A DNA stretch of 64,000 bases from Bedellia somnulentella (GCA_963576735.1 OY755170.1:21994875-22058874); one strand, 5' to 3'; shown: positions 23,532 through 33,754, numbered from the stretch's first letter. The notes: generated from the letters alone by a model not told the origin. Program-made: numbers and translations.

Positions 23532-23822
23532 TTGTCTCTCTTTGCGCGTGTGCGTCGAAATCTTACCAGTGATCTGATTGGTATACCCGGACCTGCGCGG
23601 TCGTTTTATGTGAACGAGCACATGATACCCTCCGATCGCCGCCTATTTGGAATGACACGATCATTTGCAAGGGAATGTGGCTTCAAATTTACTTGGAAAA
23701 GATATGGACAAATCTTAATTAGAAAAACCGAGAATAGCCGTATATACCGTATCAGCTCAACCAGTGATTTAGACTGTATTCGAAACGAACTCAAAGATAC
23801 ATTAAATACGTTTCGCTCCTAA
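23532..23822 (+). pseudogene. Retrotransposon ORF1, C-terminal fragment (FP25-like domain)
   Basis: A frame of 96 codons reading LTSDLIGIPGPARSFYVNEH, RRLFGMTRSFARECGF, KFTWKRYGQILIRK and SRIYRISSTSDLD. The order G.PGP.R...VNEHL.P..RRLF...R, then FTW...G.I..RK, then .I.S..DLD is the C-terminal domain found in ORF1 of many lepidopteran CR1/jockey elements and related to the baculovirus FP family. The N-terminal half, which normally carries a PHD finger and coiled coil, is absent. The ATG at 23532 is only the first Met after the truncation, not a real start. Coding for a retroelement RNA-binding protein is family inference. Confidence 0.7.
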
Positions 23823-23895
23823 TAAACAACGAATCATTTACACTGTCTTACTTGGATTTATTAATAATGTTATAGTATTTTTTGAGACGCCTAAA

Positions 23896-24312
23896 TTGGC
23901 AGTGTTTACTATTACGCGTGCTTGTAACTATGTGTTAAACTTGTATTACGTAGTTTTAATATTTTGTAGTTCAAATTCAAAAGTTTTGCTGTGCATTCAA
24001 TTCTGGTTTTGTAAAAAAGTAAGCAAGTTATATTACAACATATTATATTTCAAATTAATAAGTAAAAAATATTTAGTGTATATTTTAATTACTTATATTA
24101 ACAGTATTTTATTATTACAAACACACGAAAACATATATTTAATAGTTTATAAATATATATTCTTTAACATACTATTCACAACTAATGTTATTAACATGAT
24201 ATCTTTTCGGTTTTTAAACTTTAATAATACATCAATCGCCTATTTTTATTCATTTTTACTATTGGTGAGCCACATAGTGATATATACGAAAGCATATCAA
24301 AATATTATTTAA
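23896..24312 (+). other. Unexplained open frame between ORF1 and ORF2 of the retrotransposon
   Basis: The frame is open for 138 codons from a TTG and closes with TAA one base before the ORF2 ATG. The translation is hydrophobic and aromatic (Y, I, L, F, N), for example YVVLIFCSSNSKVLLC and SFLLLVSHIVIYTK. At this AT content a stop would be expected about every 11 codons, so the open frame is unusual. It may still reflect compositional strand bias. No known inter-ORF product is recognised. Confidence 0.25.
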
Positions 24313-24313
24313 A

Positions 24314-27154
24314 ATGATCGCTAAAAACTGTTTATTTACTATTAGTTTATATAACGCTCAGTCATTAAACACCTGTGGTGATGAATTTGTTCAGGCGGTT
24401 TTACAATATAAACCTGATATACTTACAATCAATGAATCTTGGCTGAAGCATGGTTGTGAAAATCTAGCACCAAAAATTCCTTCATATAAATTTAAAATGC
24501 TCCCTCGATCAAAAGATATCCTTCGTGGCCGCGGAGGTGGTCTGGCCTATTACATAAGAAATGGCATCACAGCCAGAACGGTGCAGCACCCCGAGTCCCC
24601 CGTCGAACAGTGGTGGCTTCGTGTAACAGTCAATGGGTTGAGACTAGTAATTGGAACGGCTTATCGCCCGCAGTGGCAGCTTGTTGACGATTTTTTGGAT
24701 GCCATAACGGAGTCGTTGCGCTCACTGACACAATTTGATAGGGTTATTCTTTTAGGAGATTTTAATATAAATCAACTAGATACTAACAGCAGTAGTTATT
24801 GTAAGTTTGATTCTTTTTTACAATGTGCAGGTCTGCGTCAAGTGGTAAACAAGCCTACACACTTTACCCATCATACTGAAACTTTAATTGATCTTGTTGG
24901 TACAGACGCTTCTGTTAATAGTGTCACAGTTTGTGGTGTCACGGGATTGATCGGCCATTCTATGATACATACAACATTCAATATCAAAAAAGAAAGATTC
25001 AAGCCAACATACATCCAATGTAGACCTATGAAATCCGTAGATCTCGCTGCCGTCGACGTGGAAATACAATTATATGATTGGCAGAATATACTAAACAAAA
25101 CTTCTGTTAATGATATGGTGGCATTACTCAATAATTATATTTTAGATATTTCTGATAGGCATGCTCCTATAAGAACGATACGCATCAAACAAAAACCCAT
25201 GCCTTGGATTACAGATAATACTAAAGTGCTTATTAACCTTAAAAACAAAGCACTAGAAAAGTACCGATCATCACACCTCGATAAAGATAAACAATACTAC
25301 AAAACTCTTAAAAAACAAGAAGAAATTACAATGGACAGTGAAAAACGGGCATATTTTAAACAAAAGATTAACTCTTGTACTAAAGACTCGAAAAAACTAT
25401 GGAAAAACCTTAAATCAAACATACTAGATAATACTATAGATACTGAGAAATTACCCCCTCATCTTAATGATCCTGATTTAATAAATAATTATTTTCTGAC
25501 TCTGCCGTGTCCTGATTTTGTACCAATTTCAGAATTTTCATATTTCGAAACTAATCGATTTGGCACTGCGACGTTCGAGTTGAAACCAGTAGATGAATCG
25601 AAGGTTGCAAGGGCTATATTGTCAATTGAGTCGGATGCTCAGGGTGTTGATAACATTAATTTAAATATGATTTTACTAACCTTACCTCATGCACTTTTTT
25701 ACATAACCCACTTAATAAATTATTCCATATCTTCTTCAACATTCCCTCAGTGCTGGAAAACTGCTATTATTACCCCTTTTCCGAAAAATCCATCTCCAAA
25801 CAATTTGAAAGATTTAAGACCAATCAGCTTACTACCCTGCTTGTCAAAGGTGCTCGAACGTATCGTGTTTTGGCAGCTATCAGAATTTTTAGAATCAAAC
25901 AATATCTTACCTGCAAAGCAGTCAGGTTTTCGCAAGGGTGTAAGTACTACAACAGCACTGTTAGACGTAATAGACAATATTTTAGCAGCACAAGACCTAG
26001 GCACGGCAACGGTTCTGACTTTGATCGACTTTTCACGCGCATTTGACTGTATAAGTATCCCACTTCTCCTTTCCAAGTTGCGATACTATGGCTTCCACTC
26101 TGACACCATAGCCTGGTTTGAAAGTTATTTTACTAATAGGTCACAAATAGTGCGTAGTAAACTGGCAAATGGTACCAATAGTTCTGCAGTTAAACCTGTT
26201 ACTAGGGGCGTGCCACAGGGATCGATATTAGGGCCAATTCTTTTTGTGTTATATACGGCAGATATTGTCAAAGAAATTAAGCATTCACACTTTCATTTGT
26301 ACGCTGACGACGTTCAGATATATATGCACCTAAATCCTTGCGAAATAAATCCATCATTAGCAAAACTAAATTCTGACCTTGATAATATAGCACTTTGGGC
26401 ATCCCGGAATGCTTTGTTGTTAAACCCTAGTAAGTCTAAGTTTATGGTGCTGGGTTCGAAAAAACAAGTTTCGTCCGTTTTGTCCTCAAATCCTTGTGTA
26501 ACTATAAATGGGACAAAGGTCGAGCATGTGTCACTGGCAAGAGTTCTTGGTGTTCTTGTGGATTCCGGTCTACGTTTTGAGGACCACATAATCAATGTTG
26601 TAAAAAATTGTATGTTCCGTATTAAAGTACTCTACAAAATCCGTCACCTGCTCTCTGAGGAAATACGTTTATTGCTTTGTGAGGCTCTTATTCTATCTAA
26701 ATTAAACTACGGCAGTATAGTTTTAGGTCCTTGTCTCTTATCTACATCAAAACGGTTGATTCAAAGAGTACAGAATGCGTGCATAAGATTCTGCTATAAA
26801 ATACCACCACGATCTCACATTACTCCCAAATTGAATAGAGAGGGCCTACTTAATATGGATTCTAGGAGACAACTTCATCTGGCTAGTTTAGTCCACCAAG
26901 TCATTAAGTTAAAGCGACCCGAATATCTATATAACAAGTTATCCTGGCCATCCTATACCTTTAACTCAAGGAGTCTTTATTCAATGACTTTGGTAACACC
27001 GTTTCACAAAACTAGGGCTTTCGAGGGAAGCTTCCGCTACCAGGCAACAAAATGCTGGAACAACCTCCCCCCACCCCTCAAACGTCCCATTTCTAAAATC
27101 TCCTTTAAAATTAAATATAAAAAAATATTACTCGAGAAGCAAAAATTGCTATGA
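24314..27154 (+). CDS. Retrotransposon ORF2: endonuclease-reverse transcriptase, 946 aa, intact
   Basis: N-terminal APE-type endonuclease: N14 in SLYNAQSLN, E41 in NESW, RGGG near 73-76, Y117 in YRP, and D149/N151 in GDFN. It continues through LIDLV near 191-195 to IGHSMIH at 213-219. The last element is normally SDH; here the Asp position is Gly214. Reverse transcriptase follows: LRPISLLP near 500, GFRKG near 538, IDFSRAFD near 571, GVPQGSILGP near 632 and catalytic YADD near 662. The C-terminal tail has ATKCWNNLPPPLK, shared by CR1/jockey-type proteins. The ATG sits just before the endonuclease domain and the frame has no stops. The protein would nick target DNA and copy the element RNA; loss of the SDH Asp probably disables nicking. 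Confidence 0.9.
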   Translation: MIAKNCLFTISLYNAQSLNTCGDEFVQAVLQYKPDILTINESWLKHGCENLAPKIPSYKFKMLPRSKDILRGRGGGLAYYIRNGITARTVQHPESPVEQWWLRVTVNGLRLVIGTAYRPQWQLVDDFLDAITESLRSLTQFDRVILLGDFNINQLDTNSSSYCKFDSFLQCAGLRQVVNKPTHFTHHTETLIDLVGTDASVNSVTVCGVTGLIGHSMIHTTFNIKKERFKPTYIQCRPMKSVDLAAVDVEIQLYDWQNILNKTSVNDMVALLNNYILDISDRHAPIRTIRIKQKPMPWITDNTKVLINLKNKALEKYRSSHLDKDKQYYKTLKKQEEITMDSEKRAYFKQKINSCTKDSKKLWKNLKSNILDNTIDTEKLPPHLNDPDLINNYFLTLPCPDFVPISEFSYFETNRFGTATFELKPVDESKVARAILSIESDAQGVDNINLNMILLTLPHALFYITHLINYSISSSTFPQCWKTAIITPFPKNPSPNNLKDLRPISLLPCLSKVLERIVFWQLSEFLESNNILPAKQSGFRKGVSTTTALLDVIDNILAAQDLGTATVLTLIDFSRAFDCISIPLLLSKLRYYGFHSDTIAWFESYFTNRSQIVRSKLANGTNSSAVKPVTRGVPQGSILGPILFVLYTADIVKEIKHSHFHLYADDVQIYMHLNPCEINPSLAKLNSDLDNIALWASRNALLLNPSKSKFMVLGSKKQVSSVLSSNPCVTINGTKVEHVSLARVLGVLVDSGLRFEDHIINVVKNCMFRIKVLYKIRHLLSEEIRLLLCEALILSKLNYGSIVLGPCLLSTSKRLIQRVQNACIRFCYKIPPRSHITPKLNREGLLNMDSRRQLHLASLVHQVIKLKRPEYLYNKLSWPSYTFNSRSLYSMTLVTPFHKTRAFEGSFRYQATKCWNNLPPPLKRPISKISFKIKYKKILLEKQKLL

Positions 27155-27742
27155 TAGCCGAAGTTTCTCCCGATAGCCATTTATGAGAAATAATTATTAT
27201 TATATTTTTTTTTATTGTATGTACACATAATTTTTGTTTTATTATATTTAAAAAAAACTAATACATCTCTATTGTGTTGCAATTAGCTGTTAATTTTATT
27301 AATTTAGTTTATCGTTTTACTTATTATGTTATTTTAAGAGGGTCATAAAATAAAATAATATTTAAAACAGTAATACCATATATACTATATTTATTTTAAT
27401 TATTACCTATTACAATTAAAACTATTAATATTTATTCTTTACATTCTTACAGTGTGAAAATATTTAAAATAAAACTTAAATATTAGTTGTATGTTGTAAC
27501 TGATTTGTGATTTTTCTGATTCAGTGTGTGTAAATTTAATTGTGTGTGTGTCATTTTAAATATATGAAAAATAACATGTTAAGTTCAGTCGTGTCGACAA
27601 AGGGAGCGGCAGAATAACAGCGTCTGCACTTCATAGGGCAGGCACTATGCTGAGCCGTACCCTTTTTTCAGTTTTCTGCATCTCATATAGTAAATGTTAA
27701 ATGTATATTTGTTTTGTGTAGCAGTTAATGGAAATAAATGTA
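27155..27742 (+). other. 3' UTR of the CR1-type retrotransposon
   Basis: AT-rich, with a more conserved-looking GC-richer block near 27595-27660 (AGCGTCTGCACTTCATAGGG, GCACTATGCTGAGCCGTACC), probably the RT recognition region. It runs to the (TTTC)n tail. Confidence 0.6.
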
Positions 27743-27772
27743 TTTTCTTTCTTTCTTTCTTTCTTTCTCTCT
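27743..27772. repeat. (TTTC)n simple tail of the retrotransposon
   Basis: Five to six TTTC units directly at the element 3' end. Confidence 0.85.
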
Positions 27773-27889
27773 TAAGAGAGAATTGAGTCTTAAGACAACA
27801 TTTAAACTATTATATGTGTATTTGAGATATTATATAGAGATAATGAATATGACTGTATATAACGACTAATAGAATATATAGAGGGCAAT

Positions 27890-28046
27890 CACAGAGGCAA
27901 ATTTAGATGAAATTGAGAATGTGAAAAAAGGCGGTCGTCTCGAAGTGTGAAGAATAAAAGATTTTGCCAGGATCTTACAAATTGGCAATTGATAGTATCT
28001 GCCTCCCCAATGGAAACTAACGGCTTTAGTATATGTACGAGTATGT
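27890..28046 (+). repeat. Repeat family C copy
   Basis: AAGTGTGAAGAATAAAAGA, TGCCAGGATCTTACAAATTG and CCCCAATGGAAACTAACGG with a GTATATGTACG tail. Confidence 0.5.
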
Positions 28047-28507
28047 ATTTTTAATAGTAAATCTGTACCAGATATGCAGATATCAAACCATAGTCTATAT
28101 AACCATTTAAATTATTTTTATAAATGAGTTCATCTAGCCAATTATTTCATTGAATATACATTGGTTGTTACCTACCTACCTACCTATAAATCTACCTTAT
28201 CGTACCTATGTACGATATGTCTATACATATGCCGAGGTTTCTCATTAAGTGCTTTGAATTTGCGACTCAATATCCAGAGCTCTGTGATGTGAATCTTTAG
28301 CTACAAGGGGATTATCACATGGTTTAACTGATAACAATGTATTACTTATTAGATACTATTAGTTACTGAATCGCATTTAATAAGATTACTTTGGCTTAGA
28401 GTGTCTGTATAATGCACTTGGTAGTCAGTAATGTTTGTAATATTTGGCAAATCAAAATCACCTGACAGGTAAAGGTAAATAATTGTTTAATACTAATATT
28501 ATGTAAT
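28047..28507. other. AT-rich intergenic DNA, no gene recognised
   Basis: Includes a short (CCTA)n run at 28172-28186. Nothing else recognised. Confidence 0.4.
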
Positions 28508-28520
28508 ATATTTTTTATAT

Positions 28521-28778
28521 ATTTTTAGCCGTGTAGTGTCGGCATAGAATAACACTACCCCATTTCTACCCGTGGGTGATCGTAAGAGGCGACTAAGGGT
28601 ATAGGGGCTTATTAAGTGATTTTTGGGTGATGTGGTTGGAGACCCGTCACCAAAAAACATTTATTATTACCATCTTTTCCCCAATCAACTTCCAAAAGTG
28701 GCTGAGGAATTTTTCATTCCAAAGCTCTGGCTACCCCGTTAAGGGATTCATAGCCGTGAGTATAATATGTATGTATGT
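28521..28778 (+). repeat. Dispersed repeat family A copy with target-site duplication
   Basis: Flanked by ATATTTTTTATAT at 28508-28520 and 28779-28791 (13 bp). It contains the full consensus of the TACCCGTGGGTGATCG subgroup. Confidence 0.8.
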
Positions 28779-29220
28779 ATATTTTTTATATGATTTTGAA
28801 CAGGAATACAAAAACTCAAAACAAACCTAAGAGATTGGATATTGGATTGAATTAGTAAACCTAAGAGAGTTTATTCATTTATGCATGTAAATACTTAACT
28901 GTTACAATTACTGCAATAACTGTGACTTTTTGTCGCTATAATGGGATATTGTAGTACTTTTTATTCACTCAACTTTTTGTCATCAAAACAAGGAATTAAC
29001 CATTATTAAAAATCAAGATTTTACGTTTAATGTCGTATTAATGAGTGTAACTAGCATGAATTTTATAGTAAAGATTTTTATTTAATAACTAGCTTTTTGC
29101 CCGCGACTTCGTCCGCGTTGACTTAATTTTTTGTATCCTGTTTACATTCAAAATACCGAAACACTACCTCAACTTCTCTTTTATATTTAAATTCCCGCGG
29201 GCGTTGTAAAGGATATAAAG

Positions 29221-29395
29221 GACATTGAGGCTTTTCAAGTGATTGTTGAGCGATGCAGTTGGTGATCCATCACTAATTACCTTTATTTAACTACCTTTTC
29301 CCTAGTCTATTTCCAAAACTGGATGAAGAATTACTTTCTCTGAAGCAGTGGCTACCCTTTTATGGAATTTATGGACGTTAATACATACTCATGAA
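29221..29395 (+). repeat. Dispersed repeat family A, strongly diverged copy
   Basis: GAGCGATGCAGTTGGTGATC, CTATTTCCAAAACTGG and GTGGCTACCC are recognisable. Confidence 0.45.
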
Positions 29396-30024
29396 TAATT
29401 GATAGATGAATTTCATAAATTCAATCGCACCAAGTTTTATGTTTCTGATACAAAAATGTCAAAAATCTCTATATTAACTTTCATTTGCTCTATCAACCTC
29501 TTAGGGGTTGAGTTCCAAAAAAACCCTTTTTAATTTTTCATAAGAATCATGAACCAAACCATTTTGTACCAAGTTTTTATGTTCAAAATGAGAATATCTT
29601 AGAGAGTACACATACAAATTCGAATAGTAGTTTGGCAATCCGGTGCTGCCGCCACTGACCGCTGGTGATAGCGGGAGAGCTTGCAGCGATTGCTCGGGAA
29701 GATGGGGATGGTTAGTGGTGGATCTCCATACAAAATATTTGCTGAAGTGAAGGGATAGTGCTCGCTATTATAATATATAGATTGCTATTCAAAGCTAACA
29801 AAACAAAAAAAAAATACAAAATGCTTGAATCACCTGAGATACGAATCCGGAACGATTGATTCATACTCGTAATAGTTCTAGTTAAATATGCGGCGGTGGC
29901 AAATTTACTTTCCGCCCATACCTTCGCCCGCGTGGAATTCGGTTATATTACGGTATAAAGTATAAAACTTCTCATTCCCACAGAAAAATCTAAGAAGAGC
30001 GATGTATCGCTAGGATATGCTCAG

Positions 30025-30556
30025 TTGTTAAACCAAAACTGAATGGTGCACTATATTAAATGTTTTCCCTTGTGGAGCTAAAACATGCAGATTATGAACA
30101 CTGAAAAACAATGCTTTTCTAAGTGTACTCCAGCAACCCTTAGAGTTTGGCCTTGTGCTCTTAAACCCTTATAGGAAATTTAAGTCTTTTAAATTGAAAT
30201 GGGAGGTCTTTTGGAATAATTGAAATTCGAGGTATGAGTACACTTTCACACTTGGCTGCGCCAGTTAAAATAGTGGCTGTAATAATGTTCCGCCCAAGCT
30301 GAGTGACGCGCAGCCTGGTACCATTACACAGTCTAGGGGCATCGAGATTGCGCATGAGCATCACCGGAACACCTACTTTTAGTTTTATTTTATTAGAGGG
30401 CACCCCAGATAGATCCAAAGTATTTAAGAACTCCACAGGACATGACGTACTATGTTCTGTTTCTATCACTGTGTCTACAGATGCATATTCTATATTTTTT
30501 CCCATAACTTCATCATTCAAAATATTTTCATTTATTTTAGTGACTGACCGTTTCAT
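30025..30556 (-). pseudogene. Helitron Pif1-like helicase, C-terminal remnant
   Basis: The minus strand reads EFLNTLDLSGVPSNKIKLKV, GVPVMLMRNLDAPRLCNGT, RLRVTQLGRNIITATIL, SVLIPRISIIP and FQFKRLKFPIRV. This is the conserved C-terminal part of Helitron RepHel helicases (LMRNL, LCNGTRL, RI.IIP). After 30161 the match continues in other frames (AQGQTLRVAGVHLEKHCFS, then NLHVLAPQGKTFNIV), with the YVACSR-type segment deleted. It is therefore a frameshifted dead fragment of about 530 bp; the Rep endonuclease and helicase Walker motifs are absent. Confidence 0.8.
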
Positions 30557-30599
30557 TTTTTGGTGCTAATATTGCGCGTTCGCACAGCACCTAGAAAAA

Positions 30600-31485
30600 A
30601 GCACTAAACTAACTGTTATATAACTACTGCCTAAAACCTAAAATCTATAACAAACACAGTTCAATCAATCTAAAATATTAGGAACCAAAAAATATACCAA
30701 ACTAAACTATAAAAATCTAGATACGACGAACAAAGTGCACTAAACTAACCTACCTAACTATTATTCAGCCTACTGCGAAAAACCTTAAATCTATAGAATG
30801 CATTTTACAATATAAACATCATACAATGGTAGATACCTAAAAAACACACACGATACCAGTAACTTAAGTACATTAAGTAAAGTAAGTGACTCGAAAAGTG
30901 CAAGTAAAGTAACGATGATCTATTACATTGACATATAACATAATATGTCGAATCTTCATACTTTTCAGTAATTTGTATTTGTATCATTTTTATGTACTCT
31001 AATAAAGAAGAAATCATACCGCGATGTAGAAAGTTCAGACAGCGCCATCTATTGGTTAGCATGCAAACAACGCCGCGCGTTTTTATAAGGATTCAGCTGA
31101 AAGGTTGAAGATTGCGCTGCTAAAATTCACAAAGTGAGGATGTCGGAAAGTAAGTGAGGATGTCGGAAAGTTTCCGGCCGCTGGTTAAAGCGTAAGATAT
31201 CAACCCACTTCTTATGTATCTTAAAAATACATCGTTACTACGTTTTAAAAAATACCCAGCGCCATCTCTTGCATTCCTCGAGAACTAAATATTACCTTGT
31301 TACGACACACAGCGCAAGCAAACAATATTTTTGTTATCCCTCGGGAATATCATTTTTCCGGGATAAAAGTGCTCTATAATTTAATTTGGACTTCTAACTA
31401 TATGTCTGCAAAATTTCAAAGCAATCGGTTAAGTAGTTGCGGCGTGAAAGCGCCACAAATAAACAAACAAACAAACTCACTTTCC
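30600..31485. other. Non-coding 5' part of the Helitron
   Basis: AT-rich, without ORFs. Contains a short direct repeat AGTGAGGATGTCGGAAAGT near 31133-31170 and the family-typical AAATAAACAAACAAACAAAC before the 5' terminus. Confidence 0.45.
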
Positions 31486-31506
31486 CATTTATAATATTAG
31501 TATGGA

Positions 31507-32048
31507 TATGGATTATGAGCTATAAATATATGTTGTATGCATAGTTATGCGTTAAAGAAAAGGATATCACTCGAATACACATATAATTATTATTTTTATT
31601 GATTGGCAAAGCCTTTCGTAGTTTAACTAAAGTATTCTAATTGGCCATGGCAGCAATTACGTGATATATTATAATATATTATTATTTGCCACTATTTGGT
31701 AACGATAAGGGATAAATATATATAATATAATACGAAATTCTTCAATAAATTGTAATTTATTTGCAATTAGTCGCTACAGAGTTCAGAACGTTAGTCTTCG
31801 CCTTTAGCTCGGGCTTATAACACACCTCGATGTAATGAATAAATTTGCTTTGTACTGAGCTTGTTTCATAATATGCTGACTATTAATAAGTCCATTCAAT
31901 TAATAAGCGATGAATTCAAAAATAAGTCGCAAAGTTCCTCTTTCTTGGAGATACGTGTACGTTGTCTCTATTTGTTTTTTTTATATTCAAGGAAATTACT
32001 GAACTATTTCTTAACTATTATGAATTAATGAAAAAATATTAATGCCTA
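31507..32048. other. AT-rich intergenic DNA, no gene recognised
   Basis: Nothing recognised. Confidence 0.4.
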
Positions 32049-32255
32049 TAAATAAAAGATGTTATTAAAGGAAAGAAAAATTTCGACACTGGCGGGGTAG
32101 CATGACACTGACACTGACACTGGCGGGGTAGCATGACACTGACACTGACACTGTAGCTCAGTTGGCAGAGCGACGGGGGCGTATACCCGAAGGTCGCGGG
32201 TTCGAACCCCGCCAGTGTCGAAATTTTTCTTTCCTTTAATAACATCTTTTATTTA
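32049..32255. repeat. Perfect 49-bp inverted repeat enclosing a tRNA-like gene
   Basis: The left arm 32049-32097 and right arm 32207-32255 are exact reverse complements (AATAAAAGATG...GGCGGGG against CCCCGCC...CATCTTTTATT). The loop contains two 31-bp direct repeats of GGCGGGGTAGCATGACACTG and the tRNA-like unit. The left arm is an inverted copy of the tRNA 3' end plus its 3' flank. Confidence 0.9.
32147..32220 (+). tRNA. tRNA-like gene or tRNA pseudogene
   Basis: It folds as a cloverleaf. Acceptor GACACTG/CAGTGTC (7 bp). D arm GCTC-AGTTGGCA-GAGC. Anticodon stem only CGGG/CCCG (4 bp) with an 8-nt loop GGCGTATA. T arm GCGGG-TTCGAAC-CCCGC (5 bp, 7-nt loop). The discriminator is G. The A-box (TAGCTCAGTTGG) and B-box (GGTTCGAACCC) promoter elements are good. 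The non-canonical anticodon loop prevents an isotype call and points to a tRNA-derived element or pseudogene rather than a decoding tRNA. Confidence 0.55.
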
Positions 32256-32715
32256 ATGCCTAGTTTATAAAATATATGTTTTCACTATGCGGCTACAAAA
32301 CCGTTAAAAGCAAAAACGCGTATATGAGGTCATTTCGGCCCTTTGAAACCACTGAACCGCTCAAAATGATGAAATGTAAGACTAATAGAAAACAACCTAC
32401 GGACGCATTGTTCCAAATAAGAATTGCGGCTACATGAGCCGAAACATACAACTCCCAACCACTATGTTGCGTCACTATACATCCGAATATCGTGAGAAAT
32501 ACCCATTATTAAGAGATTCGTGAGTTTCCAACCGAATTAAGGACAGAAAAACATAATAGCAATTGCAAAGTTAACAATAACCCTTGGTAACTTGACATTT
32601 AAGTACTCAGCTACCAATGCAGGAGAAATTGATTCAATTACTGAATTGGAAATACTAGGATACAGCTGGATTGAAAGGTTATTTTACACATTTCTAAAAT
32701 GACAATTTTGATTCC
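32256..32715. other. Intergenic DNA, no gene recognised
   Basis: Nothing recognised. Confidence 0.4.
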
Positions 32716-32716
32716 T

Positions 32717-33025
32717 ACCGTGATAGCTCAGTGGGCTCACACCGCTTACCTCGCAGACTATGAGGGTTCAAATCCCGGGTCGGGCCTACTCCAATTTGTC
32801 TCTTCTAAAGTCATATGTGTGTTTAATTTATCATGGTTGTTAGCGGTGAGGGAAAAGGTCGTGAGAAAACCCACATGGCCAACTTGTACGTAGTCATATG
32901 ACGGTGAGTACACTATCCAATCAAAACGTGGGTAATCAGAACACCAGGTGACAATGTGACATGATGTTCAGAAGTATTAGCACCTCTACCTACTTCTTCG
33001 ATAATTTACGGCGTAAACGTTCGAG
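32717..33025 (+). repeat. SINE family B, near full-length copy
   Basis: The tRNA-like head has TGATAGCTCAGTGGG (A box) and GGGTTCAAATCCC (B box) 36 bases apart. The body has TTTATCATGGTTGTTAGCGG and AAAACGTGGGTAATCAGAAC, and the tail AGAAGTATTAGCACCTCTAC. This plus-strand copy is the clearest of the family. Confidence 0.7.
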
Positions 33026-33106
33026 TTGAGTTAAATAATTAATATTTACTGCAAAAATAGTAAGCTAGTAGCTACAGCTAGAAAAAATAGCTATAGTTTT
33101 AGGTTG

Positions 33107-33356
33107 TAAGTAGCTGTGTAGTGCCGGCTTGGAATAGCACTACCCCATTTCTTCCGGTGGGTGTACGTAAGAGGCGACTAACGGTATTAGGGCTTTTAAG
33201 GGATTTTTGGGCGATGCGGTTGGAGACCCATCACCAAAAACCTTTATTTCACCATCTTTTCCCCACGCAACTTCCAAAAGTGGCTGAGGAATTTCCAATT
33301 CCTTAGCTCTGGCTACCCCTTCTTGGGAAATATAACCGTGAGTATATGTATGTATG
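33107..33356 (+). repeat. Dispersed repeat family A copy with target-site duplication
   Basis: Flanked by TTTTAGGTTG at 33097-33106 and 33357-33366. Full consensus, tail GTATATGTATGTATG. Confidence 0.85.
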
Positions 33357-33754
33357 TTTTAGGTTGAAAGTGGTTTTAATCAGAAAGAAGATTTTACATT
33401 GTTATGATTGCTATCAAGTTATTAACTTGGCAACTATCATAGTTTTTTTAGCAAATTATTAGTTTTAAAATTAACTGGCTGAGCTAAGAAATTGCCAAGT
33501 TGTTCTAATTCTTAGCCTTGTCTTTATACAGGCTGTGGAACCAAGTCTACTTCCTGTGTCGTAAGTGTTCAGTACAGGTAAAAAATAGGATACTTTATTA
33601 TAAAAACCAGAAAGTAAAATTTAATGCAATATTTGTATGTAGTAGTACCTACCTCTTCCAGCTCTTCGAAGAATTACGACATGAAGGGCGAGTTGAGTTG
33701 AGCCTGCGACTTTCTGTGCAGGCCACTGTAGTATTTTACGTTTGTGTGCGATAA

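Larger units (their letters stand above)
23531..27772 (+). mobile_element. CR1/jockey-superfamily non-LTR retrotransposon, 5' truncated, ORF2 intact
   Basis: The element contains the C-terminal part of ORF1 (to 23822), an AT-rich inter-ORF segment, a full-length ORF2 (24314-27154) and a 3' UTR of about 600 bp. It ends in a (TTTC)n tract at about 27743-27772. There is no poly(A) tail, and short tandem 3' tails are typical of CR1/L2/Rex-type elements. The 5' end is lost inside ORF1, as expected of incomplete target-primed reverse transcription. No target-site duplication was identified. Confidence 0.8.
29089..31506 (-). mobile_element. Degenerate Helitron with both termini
   Basis: On the minus strand the element starts at 31506 with TCCATACTAATATTATAAAT and ends at 29089 with a GC hairpin region (CGCGGACGAAGTCGCGGGC) followed by AAAAAGCTAG, next to host T. 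The 5' neighbour is A, so insertion between A and T fits Helitron biology. The length is 2,418 bp. It carries a fragment of the Pif1-like helicase (30025-30556) but no Rep domain, and was later invaded or eroded (family A-like remnant at 29221-29395). Confidence 0.65.

Noticed and set aside
24871..26595. Minus-strand and shifted ORFs inside the retrotransposon ORF2
   Set aside because: Overlap the intact 946-codon endonuclease-RT frame, which has clear motifs.
32039..32245. Minus-strand ORF with AGFEPATFGYTPPS
   Set aside because: This is a well-known spurious translation of tRNA-like sequence and lies wholly in the inverted repeat.
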